From: Whalleya microplaca
Lineage: Eukaryota; Ascomycota; Sordariomycetes; Xylariales; Xylariaceae
Assembly: GCA_022497155.1 (NCBI GenBank)
Contig: MU385725.1
Coordinates: forward strand, 310,001-374,000
DNA length: 64,000 bases
Reading direction: 5' to 3'
Both the position numbers and the translations under genes were made by a program. The notes under the pieces were generated by a model. That model was given only the letters and a program-made list of their open reading frames with translations, did no database searches and was not told the DNA's origin. How positions within the stretch are numbered: the first letter of the stretch is position 1; every line of letters begins with the position of its first letter. Shown here piece by piece: positions 10,567 through 22,690 of the stretch.

Positions 10567-13500
10567 GAGAGCATCAAAACTCTATTGGCGTTTATTAGCA
10601 TTATGTTCGGTTTACATATTCTAGACCTATTTATAGTTGCTGCCCCTCACCAATAGATATTGGGTTAAGGTCACCTTATATAAAGTCTCAGACCTGGTTT
10701 CCCCTTATTACTACTGGAGTTATTCCTATAAATACTGCTGAAAGTGTCCTTTAAAGCTACTTTAACAAGGGTTAAGTCGTTTGGTTTAGCATTAAGGAGA
10801 ATATGTCCAATTCTCTTCAAGTAATACTTTGATATCGCTTCATGGCCCTAGACCTATATAGGCCTTGCATATTCGCGATCGAATAGTCCGCCAAAAAAAA
10901 GGGAACAGAACTCAAGTTCATTGCTACGCTTGCCGAACACCCGCTTAGATTGCCTCTTGAACTGCATGATCTGACGCCACCGGTTAGGGTCCCCATCTAG
11001 TGCATACAGGCAGACATATCCAGGCAACAACATGTTCATGAATTCATTATCGGAGTTGCACAGTATCACCCTTCTTCTTGCAGTACATTATGTAGGTGCC
11101 GTGAGGAAGTAGTTCATAAAAGGCTAAGCGTATCGACCGGTAGTAGCTACGCCGAGATAACGTAATGAAGTTCGATACATTTAAATATACTTTGACATGT
11201 TGAGCTAAGAATGCAGGTATACCTGATTAGAAGTACAATAGTAGGGGTGAGATGATGCTGTTTGGGGTAGCTCATTCAGCCTTTCCATACTGTTTTACAT
11301 GTCAAATACCTATAGATCGTGGCATACGTAGAATCGATGTGCTACGAAAGGGTCCTATTCTATGGGCGCTGTAGGATTTATTTCGCCCTGCAACACGGTC
11401 AATGACAGTGTTGTGCGGCTCACCATTATATCACAAGTCACATTGAGTTAACGGGGTTGCATATACTTGCATGATGCCTTGACTAGGGTCAGGGCAGACC
11501 ACGTGGCAGAGAACCAGGGCACAGGTGTTACATACGGTAGACTGCCTGCATGTGTGTTTATCGGCGAAATCTGTGTAACTTGGATGAGGCTGCATGGCCA
11601 AGTCCAGCCTGCGGGAGTTCCCGGTCCAATCTTGCATAGGTGTGGTTGCACGGAGGACCTCCCGCTCACACATGGCGATCATGATAATGTCTATAGCCAT
11701 ATATATATGATATCGGAGTATGATTAGCGAGTCTTCTCAGTCTCGACCAATTAGGGTACTAGCTAGTATTCGTCTGACCCTTAAAAAACCGCCTATAGCT
11801 GCATGAACCCGTGTCTTGTCTGTTCAGTTGTGGAGATCATGTTTACCTATACGATATCCCATATGACGAGGCCTGGCAGCAATCACCCTTCGGTTGTTCA
11901 CACGTACACTCTATACATGAGTCAGTCCAACAGATAGCTTCCCAGGTTTTCTAAGTTGAGCTGAAGAAATACTAATTGTCTACGGAGCCCCAATACATGC
12001 ACCTTTGAATTGATACATACTGCCTGTGCATGGGATATCTCGGCGCGGTTGACAAGAAAATCTATCAAAGATTGCCTTATTCTGTAACATGAATATTTAC
12101 TGATAAGATATATTATACCCCCGCAGCCCCATGTATAATTTCATATAATGAATTATCATAGACACCGTATGAGTGTCCAACTATTACTGAGGCTGATCTG
12201 TGTTATCTATAGGAAGTATCGTCGGGGAAGACTAAATGGAAACATTATTAGCTCATTTGAGTAACATAATTATAGTTATTTTTACGATAAGAGGGTACTA
12301 GTTATAATGCCTGCGAGTAACTGGAACTTAAAGGAATTGTTCTGAGAGCCCTTTGCTTGAAAGTGATCTCTAGAGCTGCTGTAAAGGAGAATCAACTTAT
12401 ATTACAACTTTACAATCCTAATTGACAACTATTGGTGATCACGTTAGCACCTAAATGATCAATGCACATACTATAACTATAATTATTAAGTATAATAATC
12501 AAGCCTTGATATCATATGGTTTACTGGGTTGGGCTCATCACCTGGACTTGCAGGAAGCCATAACCCCATGAGTCTGATAGTAACATAGGAAGACAAAGTT
12601 TTCGAAGAATGATTGCACAAAATAGATAATAGGCGCTGACACTGGTCCATTTTAAACATGGTTGGTTTTCAGAGAGTTAATTATATCTCGACAATTCAAT
12701 GTAATTGAACCTAACCGAATGAAATATTCAAACCCACATATAGCTTTAGAAGTGCTCGTAAGCGTCTGCACTCACATTTATCTATAAACCCCCCCCTTTT
12801 CTCCCGGGCGTAAAGTCATGGAATAAACCCTAATTAGCACCTAGCCATTTTAAAATCCACACAATTGAGAAAGTGTAGCATAGACCCCTATGGTAACCTT
12901 ACGAATCGAGAAGCTCAGAGATATACTGGCTAGGCCCGTTTCTATATCCAGTATTTGGCCCAGCTCTCTCATCCAGAGAGTCCCTGCAATTAAAGTACAA
13001 TATTTAATATCACCACTCGATGCAGTACCACTTGAAGCCGTAACTGGCACAATCATATACAAGTATACATTCTTGTGAGTCGACATCATGTATAGATAGG
13101 GGTTGTCAAACGTTGCTCTTTTAGAACTCGTTGCTAAAATGAATGTAAAAAAGATAAGCTAGGGATAAGTTTAAAGGAAACCATAGTAATTATCTTTGTC
13201 TATATAAGTTGGATAACATGGTGTTGAAGTAAGGTTATGTAGCTTTGTGGCCTGAGCCTACACGTGGCTGCCCCTTGTAAATAAATATAACTACCCTATG
13301 GAGGCTTTGCCCGCCTTTCTAGCTTCACCTTACACTTAAGAAGCCATTATGCTTCGCATTACATTGTGAAATGTTAGCATTGAGAACCGCCAAAGTTGAT
13401 GAAAATATAAATACAGAAACCTGATAATGTATATGGGGATTGCATAGCTCACATCACATTGGTAGGTTTATAGACGGCAACATCGAACTCTTCTCCTATT

Positions 13501-16500
13501 GCTGCCTGAGCCGGTAATGACATCATTCACAAGTGACACATTATGTGTACCAATCCTAGACTTCTTCTCGCCCCTAACTCGGGTTTATTGGCACAATTTG
13601 GGTTATGAGCAGGTAATACAGTTAGAAAGGTTGGGTCGTTAACCTAGATAACTTGACTGCACCGAAATAGAAGGTTTTATGCTTTCCATCCTACATCGTT
13701 GAATATCTCTAGAGAAGACAAGGGAACTACCACAACAATTTAAGCACGTAAACAGCATCAGGGTTAAAAAACCGAAAAATGATCTCAAGGTTTCAAACTC
13801 GTAGTTATATATCATAGAGGATACTGCCGCGTCTATCAGTCTTGCTATTATCAGCATCGCTTACATTTTTAATTCCTGGCCCTTTCCTTCACAAACATCT
13901 ACTTTCTAGAAACGAACTCCATAACTATTTATAACTCATTCCGCTCATTTAAGGCCTATGAATAGTGTAACTTGCCGCGGAGATACCTACTTCCACCCTG
14001 TGGCATCAAACGCCGCCAGTGTGCACACTGATGGATCGCGCATACAACCCTAGGCGGTACAAACACTCTACTAAGCCACATGGAAGCATCCTTGATCACC
14101 AAGTATGCGCCGACGATCTCAATGCGCAAAGCGTTATTTTCTCCTGTTCCCAAGCGCGCGGGACCGTAATTCTTCTAGCCCTGGGGCTGTACACAACTAT
14201 ATTGGAGGACATAGACCATGTACACTACGATGTAACGGTCAACCTGGAAGAATGTGCCAGATATAGTTGGTACCCTACGTCCTCTCACCGATCAAACTAA
14301 GCCGAGCCGAGCTAGACGGCCATCATCCCAAACTTTGGGGTATCTCCAGCCGAGATACCCTGTCCGGTGAAGAAACCTTCAGCCTTATCCCTCGTCAGGG
14401 GCTAAAGGGGGAAGTTATGGAACCAGTATTCTTCAGATAATGGTCCTATTATCTGCCTATTCTTGGGTCATCAACAGGCACCGACCGTGATAGGGCTGGC
14501 GTAAGGGGTAATGGTGGACCGATAGATAGTGGATGAACATAGGCGACTACCGAGATGATAAGAAGATACGCAGGAGATAGCTGATCGCCAATACCGAGAC
14601 CTTAACACCGAGCGGGTGCTGAGTATTCCTTTTGTTATGAATAGACGCGGATAGGCCGAAGCCGGTCGACGGGTGCTCGGGTGCCGAGGCAAGGCGCCGA
14701 CAGGACAGCAGCAGACGGGTGTGATAGGTTTGTCCTTCCTGCGCGGTGTCATATACTAGACCAAAATGGCATGTTGAAGCAGGTTCCTGACTAAGTGGCA
14801 TCGGTGCCAGGAAGTTCCTGACGCATGTGTACGGCACAGCACGGCACAGACTTATGAATATCCAGAACGGGGCCGACCAAGTCGTTGTACAAGAGCAGCG
14901 TGCCGTTCAGCATTTCGGTTAACAGTCCTTCCTCTACGCCTCAGCTGTACGTACTTGGCGCAGCTCTACTTACTTGACCGCTAACCCGCGTCTCGAGCAC
15001 GAGGGCAGTACGTAGCGTCTACCGTACTATATTACTCACATGGGACATTATACACGTGGTGCCATTTCGGCGTTAAGCAGATTAAACCGAACCCTCCTAA
15101 TTCGTTACCACCCTGGACTTCTAAGCCCGATGCCGCCTGCCTAGCCAATGTTGGCGTGCGTTTCATCGTACATACTAATCCTTGAGCAGATCACCAGCGC
15201 TGTCAACCGCAATCCCCACGGATTTACCCCTTAGCGTACATATGTATTGCCTTAGTAAGTATGCCTAGCAGTGATCGCTGTTAACCTTACAGCCAATTAG
15301 GTATACCGAGCGGTAGGGATCGTGCCGAGATTTTATTCTATTTTATTTCCCCCCTTTGATCATGCATGTACGCAGACCTCCCTGGCGCTTGGCTTGTTCA
15401 TAGGCAGCACATACATCTACGCTCAGGCTGGTTTTCTATATACGCATCTACACTAGTGTAGGTATTGTGTGTAGACATGGCATGCGATCGAATTCCAAAT
15501 CGAGGCCGCGAATCCTTTGCCTCCATGGAGATAATCGTATTACATGCATGGCGCGGACAATAACCATCTTTGGACTGTGATGAAATTACTTGTACATCTC
15601 TCTCAAAGCTGACGTGTATCATGCCGGTACTTGGAAGAGCTTAACTTAATCTTACAGCTGCACTTGTTTCGTTGGATATGACACTGCATCCCTAGCTACG
15701 TGCTGACATGTAGGGCTGAAGGCTTCTACTAAGCTTAGCATTTGATTCATGAATCACGTAGCTTGATGAAGGTCATATGAAGCTACTAATTTCTATCCAT
15801 GACTTTTATTTGGTTATTTGTCAAGACTCAAAAATATCAACCCCGAAGTGGGCCTATATCAAACCTCCAATATTAACCTAGATACATACATACATCTGTA
15901 GAGCGCTAGTACAGCACCAGCGCTTTTTATATACCGTTGTGCCTCTGACTGTGCCGCGAAGCCATCATGCAACCTGATTTTTGCCCGTAGATTCTTCGAG
16001 AAACTAGGTTAGGTAGCTACAGAACTTTTATGTAAGCTTGCATCCATGTCCATGTGCATGCCACATACATCCATCCCATCAATTAATCAATGGCACATGG
16101 TTTTCCATCCCGACCCCTTGGCTACCTACCCAGGATCGATCCTACAGGATTAGTTAAGCGCCACGCTGGCCCCCAACCCAACACCCAAAGAGCGGACGAA
16201 CCACCTGTGACATATAGCCTAATCAACCGCGGCGCCTACGCTTTTCCGAGTATGTGAAGCCAAAGCAAGAAAATTACGCCCTGTCCTGTGGAGGGAGATG
16301 CATCATCTGTCTCCAGCGGCGTGGGTGCGTATGCAATGCATGCGAGTATGCATGCGAGCCTCAGGGTCTTGTTCCTACTTTTTTAAAGATGATGCACGCA
16401 CTACAACCCAGATAGGTATAGATGATGACAAATAGTAGTGGTATGTACATCGTGAGAGTATAGGGCGCTTGTATAGGCCTGTATGTATGTGTGCGTGGCA

Positions 16501-16518
16501 GGTTTGGGAACCAGGGAG
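10567..16518. other. 6 kb gene-poor, AT-rich tract
   Basis: Open frames here are short (under 100 codons), often overlap on opposite strands (11431-11727, 13956-14300, 14471-14837) and show no family motif or convincing splice structure. Composition is AT-rich to about 13.9 kb and more mixed, rich in TAC/GTA words, at 14.0-15.4 kb. It may hold decayed transposon sequence, but no terminal repeats or coding remnants could be recognised by eye. Confidence 0.5.
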
Positions 16519-18414
16519 TTAATGCAGGATGCCCTTCTGCCCCCTGACCCAGCCCTTGGGTATGGCCTCGAGAGCGGCCTGCCATCGGATATGTGCAACG
16601 TCGGCTTGGGCAATGTCGCCGGCTTCTCGATACCAGACCTCCAGGCGTTCGAGGTCGCCAAGCACTAGAGCATCAAGTTAGCATGTATATCCCCTTTATA
16701 GATAGATAATTCAGTAGATTATGGGTGATAGCGTAAGGTAATAATAAACGAGACTCGGGATACTAGATAGCTACTCACTGTACCCCATATCCGGATCCCA
16801 CGTGCCCTCCATAAGCCCGACGGCGCGCTCGAGGTACTCAATAGACAGCTCGTGGCTCGCCCTGTTGGCGAGTGGATCGAGCGCGTAGTCGTTGCGGTGG
16901 TAATGCGCGATAGAGGTGAGCGCGATGTAGTTAAAGAAGTCCATGTTATACGCGATGCCCTTAGTATTCTCCAGCACGGCGTTAGCGAGCTGCAGGACGC
17001 GGTCCCCGCGCCACAGCGTCTGGTTGCCCAGGATGAGCAGCTCCGTGGCCTGGAAGACGGTCAGCTCCTCGATCGCAGTCGGCATGGGCCCCTGGATCAG
17101 GCGGGGGAAGTGGCAGCGGCTCTGCAGTCTGCGATACGGCTCGGGCCGGTACTGGTACGCGCGCGGGATGAAGAGGATGGGGTACAGGCGCGGCAGCGTG
17201 TCCGGCGGCAAGCCCGTCAGGGTCTCCTCGATGAAGACGAGCTTCTCGGTGCACTCGAACAGGAAGGCCCAGTACTCGTCGTAGTCGTGGGTGCTGAGGA
17301 ACTTGTAGATGTCCTGGAAGAGGCGGGCGAGCGGGCCGTCGGCGCGCACGGCGGACGCGTACGCGGCCAGGTAGCGCCAGACCTCCTTGACGACGCCCTT
17401 GTGCGACGCGTCCAGGATGAAGATGAACAGGTGCAGCAGCCCGTAGATCGACGGCTTCTTGATCATCAGGTGCAGCGACTTGAAGCCCTCCTCGCACATC
17501 GCGCCCCCGCGCTCGTACTGCCCCACCGAGAACAGCCAGTCCGCGTTCGTGAGGTCCGTGATCGCGCACCGCAGCTCGTCGCCGCGGTAGTGCGCCGCGC
17601 AGGCCACCAGCGGCGTCTCCGGCGGGCAGTACCAGTTCCAGGCCAGGTCGCGCGCGCACTGCAGGACGAGCTCCTGCAGCGAGAGGCTGCCGGGGGACTG
17701 CAGGAGCCTCGGGCCCTCGGGCGGCGGCGTCAGGCATCGCATGTTCTCGGGGAGTGTCTCGACCATGCCCGGTTCGAGGAGCTCGTACTGCGTGATGCCC
17801 TTCCTCTTCAGGTAGGCATCGATCGTGACCTCTTTCCCGTTGCGCTGGAATGTGGTGCGCTTCCCGACGGCGCTCCGCTGGCGCTGGACCTGGAGCATTG
17901 TGACCACGTCCTTCTTGCTGTTGTTCTTGCTGAATCCCCATTTGTCGAAGCGGGATTTGTACATCCTCACTCTTTTCACCGCCCGCGTTAGAAAAACAAG
18001 CCCGCTTGGTGATGGGTGCTGGAGTCTTGTAAGTACTTACGTCGCTCTGAACCCCTTTTGGCGCATTATCGTCATGACTTCCTTGAGAGGTCTGTTTTCT
18101 TCCAAGTACAACCGCCGGATCTCGGATTTACGAGATTCCCACTCTTGCGTTGAATGCTGCTGCGAGGGGTGCGTCTCTCCCGTCTGAGAGGAGAATACGG
18201 TTTGCATATGCATTGCCGTAGGCTGGACAGGTTCCGGTTCCAGGCTTTGGCTATTTCTTGCTCCGGCAGAACTGGATTCGGAGGGAGGAGACACGGTCGT
18301 CTCCGGTGACAAGGTCTGCATGACCGAACTCGAGATAGAGTGACGGTAAGGGATCATCTTGGAATTGGGTTGAGGAGCATTGTTATCAACGTAAAAAGTA
18401 AAGTCGCTATGCAT
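16519..18414 (-). CDS. Clr5-domain protein (putative regulatory protein)
   Basis: The N-terminal Clr5 domain spans about residues 92-145: EWESRKSEIRRLYLEENRPL, then KGFRATVRMYKSRFDKWGFS. It resembles a helix-turn-helix segment and occurs in many uncharacterised Pezizomycotina proteins. Three exons join in frame: 18414-18041, 17971-16779 and 16664-16519, giving 570 residues. The large middle part is helical and TPR-like with no known motif. A simple open frame would stop at 16771, but a GTGAGT donor at 16778 and a CTCTAG acceptor at 16666-16665 add a coherent C-terminal helix (LGDLERLEVWYREAGDIAQA) and a stop at 16519. The first 90 residues are Ser/Pro/Gln-rich and disordered. Nuclear action is an inference from the domain. 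The exon structure is well supported; the function is not. Confidence 0.82.
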
Positions 18415-19912
18415 AGCTTCAAGACTTCGAATAACAATCCCTAGCCCGGGGAAATAGTAGAGCGAGGATGTCCCGCCTATTGGTGCAGAGTAATCAGCTG
18501 TTTCTTACAGCGGAGCGGATCGTCTCCGGGAGTCTCCTATCAATATATAAGATTTGCAAAAGCTGGATGGAATAGTGCAGGATACTATTCACTCGCAACA
18601 CCCACAGATCTTAAAAGCAGTAAATCAGGGTCTAGCTAATAGTACACTAGTAACGCTACTCGATGAGGGCGGTGATGAGGAGGGTGAAGTTGGTTGGCGT
18701 TGGGAATAGTAGTGGTGAAGGTAGATGTACGAGGGAACGAGAGCGAGTCAAAAACAATTAATTCATCGATCATCAGAGGAGGGGAACAACAATAATTGAA
18801 GGTTAGCACGGTTTTGATAAGTCGTATGAAAGATGCGCTGGAGACAATCTCACAACCCATGCCATCCATGCCATGTGCTATGGTATGCCGGGTAGTATGG
18901 ATCGGGGTTATGGCATAGACCACATTACGGTACGCGAGGACCGGTACATACAGAGGACTTGAACAAGCTTCGCCCCCTGCTTCGGGATGTCCTTACCACT
19001 CCGTAGAGGCTAGTCGGTGGGGTGAGGTTGCTTCGCGCGTTGTCCACCATTTTCTCTGCCTTACTACATGTACGTATTCGTGAAAGTGTGCGTATTAGCA
19101 GTTTGACCTTACCGTGGAGAGCCAAGGAGGTGGGCAAAAGTCGGGCAAAAGTGGTGCAAAGAATCGGATGTGGTCAGGGGGGGGTTCAAGGGGGGTCGAG
19201 GAGCTTGGCAGGCTTGGGCAGGTTAACAAAAGGTTAATAATCAGCTCTTCTATTCTGTAACCTCACCTCGCCAAGCTTGCCGACCTTGCCGCCTTTACCT
19301 TGAACCCTTGGCCTGCGATTCGCGTGTCTCTCAGTCAATGTCTATTGGATTAGTTAGACGCCAGGAGCCGCTTTTGCGCCACTCTTGCATTACATTCTAT
19401 AGCCACAGCTGTCCCTCAGACTAGTGAATATAGGCCTTTTTACTTACATATACTATGTATTCAGCCCAGGTACCGGCATTTGGTGGATATGCTGCGCTTC
19501 AGTGGCGCGAAGTGTTGCATATGTACCCTTCCCCAAGCATCTGTCAGCCTTCTGCACAGAGAGATAAGGTATATGTATAGGAGTCGATCTGCGTGTGCCT
19601 GCCAGCCAAGTCTGTCTCTATATGTGGACCACGTGGTTTATTATTGAAACCAACTGAGTGCTTAGGTGGTAGGGCTTGTAGGGTTTGTGCATGGCAGGAA
19701 GCACGCGTCATCTGATCCAGGAAGAGGTAATACAATTGAACAGATGTCTTCTGCCTCTACGCATGCGGAATACCGAGATGGGAGATGGGACATAATTGGG
19801 TTTGCTGGACCACGTCATATGTCGATGAATATATTAACAATATGCCTCATCTTGATTTGTCTTGTGTTTTTTGATGGACATCTGGCATTCGAGCGAAAAC
19901 ACGACGTCGCGT
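18415..19912. other. Intergenic region between the Clr5 gene and clpP
   Basis: This holds the upstream region of the Clr5 gene and, beyond it, the 3' side of clpP. There are only short overlapping open frames and no recognised motif. G-rich runs occur near 19177-19200. Confidence 0.5.
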
Positions 19913-20855
19913 CTACTCGCGTTTACCTGTCTCCTCCGCCTTCGCAGCTGGCTTGTTGTCCCTCCGAGTCAGGATCTCGTCCACGATACCCATATCCTTC
20001 GCCTCCTGAGCCGTCAAGTACTTGTCGCGCTCCATCATCTCCTCGACGTCCTTGAGATTGTATTTCTCATGTCCAAATGCCGTATTTAGATGCTTTCGGT
20101 ATATCTCATTGACCTGCTCACGTGTCCGCTGTATCTGGTTCGCATATATCAGAATATCGCTGGCCGGCCCTTGAGTGCCGCCCAATGGCTGATGGATCAT
20201 AATGCTGCTATGCGGCAAGGCAAACCGCTTGCCCTTCTCCCCGCCCGCAAGCAACAGTGAGCCCATGGACGCCGCCTGCCCAAGACACACCGTAGACACA
20301 GACGAACGAATGTAGGTCATGGTGTCGTAGATGGAGAGCCCAGCTGTTACGGAGCCACCCGGCGAGTGTATGTACATGGTAATCGGCTTGTCGGGATTGT
20401 CAGACTCGAGCCAGAGAAGCTGCGCAACAATCGAGGCGGACACCGTATCGTCTATAGGACCGTTGAGACATATTATCCTTTCCTGCAAGCCAGCTGCGGT
20501 CAGGTCAGCGGTACAGGACAGATGATCGGAGCTCAACATACTTGTAATAGCTTCGAAAAGATGTCATCTGCGCGGCAAGGTCAGCAAGAAGGGGGACCTT
20601 CGCATGGGTGCATCCGCGTAGCTACGAACATGTTCTCCAACCACCAGACTATTCAGTCAGCTTAGGGCGCCCTCACAGTGCTCAATTGGCCTCTCTTACA
20701 GTTACTTCTGTGATATATGGCAAGGGGATGGCTCCTTGGGGAGGAGCTTGGACGGGTCCAGCTGGGAATTGGGAGAAGCACCGGGGTGAGGGTTTTGCGC
20801 TGGCTACCCGGGGTACTGTTCGCAAGAGGCGCCATAGCGGCCGTTGACAATTCAT
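19913..20855 (-). CDS. clpP: Mitochondrial ATP-dependent Clp protease proteolytic subunit
   Basis: ClpP is a serine peptidase that forms a double heptamer in the mitochondrial matrix and degrades proteins fed by ClpX. Four exons join in frame: 20855-20700, 20648-20630, 20567-20542 and 20482-19913, giving 256 residues. The first about 40 residues (MNCQRPLWRLLRTVPRVAS) are Arg-rich and lack acids, a classic presequence. Then come [36 protein letters not shown] across three introns. The catalytic Ser139 sits in GQAASMG, His164 in MIHQPLGG and Asp220 in ERDKY. Exons 2 and 3 are only 19 and 26 bases, and the donor of exon 2 is the unusual GTTCGT. The gene diverges from another probable mitochondrial protein gene at 21358. 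Confidence 0.92.
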
Positions 20856-21357
20856 TTTTGTTCTTTGCTAATAGTTATTTGATATTTGTTATGAAAGTGA
20901 TGTGGAATATATTGAGTTTATTATGTACGGCCGACTATGTGGGCAGGAGAATCAAACATTAAAAAGTGTTGTTGAATGAAGTTCGGATTGTATGTATTCC
21001 GTATGTTAAAAGTACTGTACAGGCTGTTGGTTCTGAAGCTTTAGGTACGTAGCAGGGCTGGTAGGTAGTGGGTTAGTGGGCTGTGGGCTTGCTGGCTTGG
21101 AGCTATGGCCTTCTACTAGGTACCTCCTACATCAGAAATACAGGATATGCACGTAACCAGCAGTATTTATGCACATAGCCTATAGTATGTATGTATGCAC
21201 GTATAACCCCACCAGCCCGCTAACGTTCGGCAGCGCCAATTTTCTTCCAACGCCTGCATCTATCACCACCTCTTTTTTTACATGTACCCTTCTTATCTTT
21301 CCTAGCCGTCCTAACCCCGTTCAGAACCATTTCAAACTCAAATGCTCCTAGGTAGTT
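20856..21357. promoter_or_regulatory. Divergent promoter region of clpP and the 21358 gene
   Basis: About 500 bases separate the start codons of two genes whose products both look mitochondrial. The region contains several TAGGTA/GGTACC words near 21041-21125 and pyrimidine-rich tracts near 21240-21350. No specific operator was recognised. Confidence 0.4.
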
Positions 21358-22690
21358 ATGAGACTATGTAAAGCACTGCGACAGAGCAGTGTTACACGTA
21401 GAATTGTGTGCCCGGGAATCCTTGTCCGAGATCCCAATCGCCGGTACTTCGCCGACCAATCTCCATTTGACAAGCTTGAGCCGGCATCCTATGATGCTGA
21501 TTCTATCCAGAGTGATTCTAGCAAGCGTCCGCTTGCCAGTGATCGCGATGACGCCTTCAATATCGACCCGGAGAGTAAAACAGTAGACACGGCCCGGGGG
21601 AAACTGCCATTGTCGCCTATCATGGACCCTTCGTACTGGGCAGCTAAGCAGCGTCATCGCCAGATGAAGCCGAAGCCTGGAAGGCCACAAAACCCGCTTG
21701 AACGGCAGATGCGGGTTAACCCGTTTGGTAAGGTGTCCCTGCAGACGAACCTCGTGCCTTTTGCAGTGCTGACGCTTCTTTATAGCGAACGCTCTGGCGT
21801 CATCTGTGCGTCAATGCGCGGTGACCCGTGTTCGTTTGCCAAAATTCTTCCTCCAGGACTTCCGTCTCGTAGCCCACCCCGAGACCGGTGATCCATGGTG
21901 GGTGCCACGTAGTCTTGCAAAGGACGAGGAGCTGGAGTTCGCAAGAATTGGACCCATGCATCTTGATCATCCTACATATAAACGTCCACGCGAGAGCACG
22001 CAAGAGGCAATAGATGGGTCGGACGAGAGTGAGGAATGGCCGACACCAAGATCTATGCCTGGTGCCCCGCCAGGGAATGGACAGCCAAATGCGCCATCTG
22101 CCTATACTCTTTCAAGACAAGATCTCATTGCCTCGTTTGTGACGAACACCTCGGGGTTTAAGAACAGCCAGAAGAGGCTCATGGGGCCATCTAGTTCACG
22201 GTACCGATCTCTGGCTTCAAAGGCCATATGGCGCGAAGACATGGACACGTTCATATTGGAACAGATGCGGCGGCACATCGCGACCCAATTACTCTACATC
22301 TCACGTTGCTGTGAGAGAGAAAAGCGATATTACATCGTCAAGTGTTGGGGCTGGAACGATGTGCAGTACAAGCACAAGGGCGCCTTGCTCTGGTTTGGAG
22401 AAGCGGAGGAGACCCCGGACTCGGAAAAGCCACAGAGCCAGCCCGGGCCGTTCGCGATATTCGACTGTCTGAACCACCGTGGCCTGCTTGGCACCACAAG
22501 CGTACCTGTGCATAACCTGCCTATGCTTCTAGGGTCGGAGTATGTTAAAAGACTCAGGAGAGACGCTTCTATGCTCCAGGACGGGGAAATATTCATGCTT
22601 GCGGGACGCCGGACAGTTCATTTGCAAATGAAGCTCTGGAGGCTACAAGGATACCTGACAAATTATAAATACATGACGTGGCCGGCCTGA
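21358..22690 (+). CDS. Conserved-looking protein with mitochondrial presequence, function unknown
   Basis: Two exons join in frame: 21358-21727 and 21786-22690, giving 424 residues. The N-terminus (MRLCKALRQSSVTRRIVCPG) is basic and lacks acids, and is followed by PNRRYFADQSPF, resembling a presequence with a processing site after RRY/F. The intron joins NPF to ANALASSVRQCAVTRVRLPK without a break. Other visible features are a DPSYWAAKQRHRQMKPKPGRP segment, PKFFLQDFRLVAHPETGDPW, and a C-terminal region rich in Tyr and Trp. There are no transmembrane helices or catalytic motif. The basic patches and the divergent position next to clpP would fit a mitochondrial ribosome or translation factor, but this is only a guess and I do not recognise the family by name. 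Confidence 0.75.

Noticed and set aside
13956..14837. Several 65-96 codon frames on both strands
   Set aside because: They overlap one another and show no recognisable domain; treated as chance frames in a gene-poor tract.
16852..17991. 379-codon plus-strand open frame
   Set aside because: It is the mirror of the Clr5 gene coding exon; its product is Arg/Val/Gln-rich nonsense typical of a shadow frame in GC-rich coding DNA.
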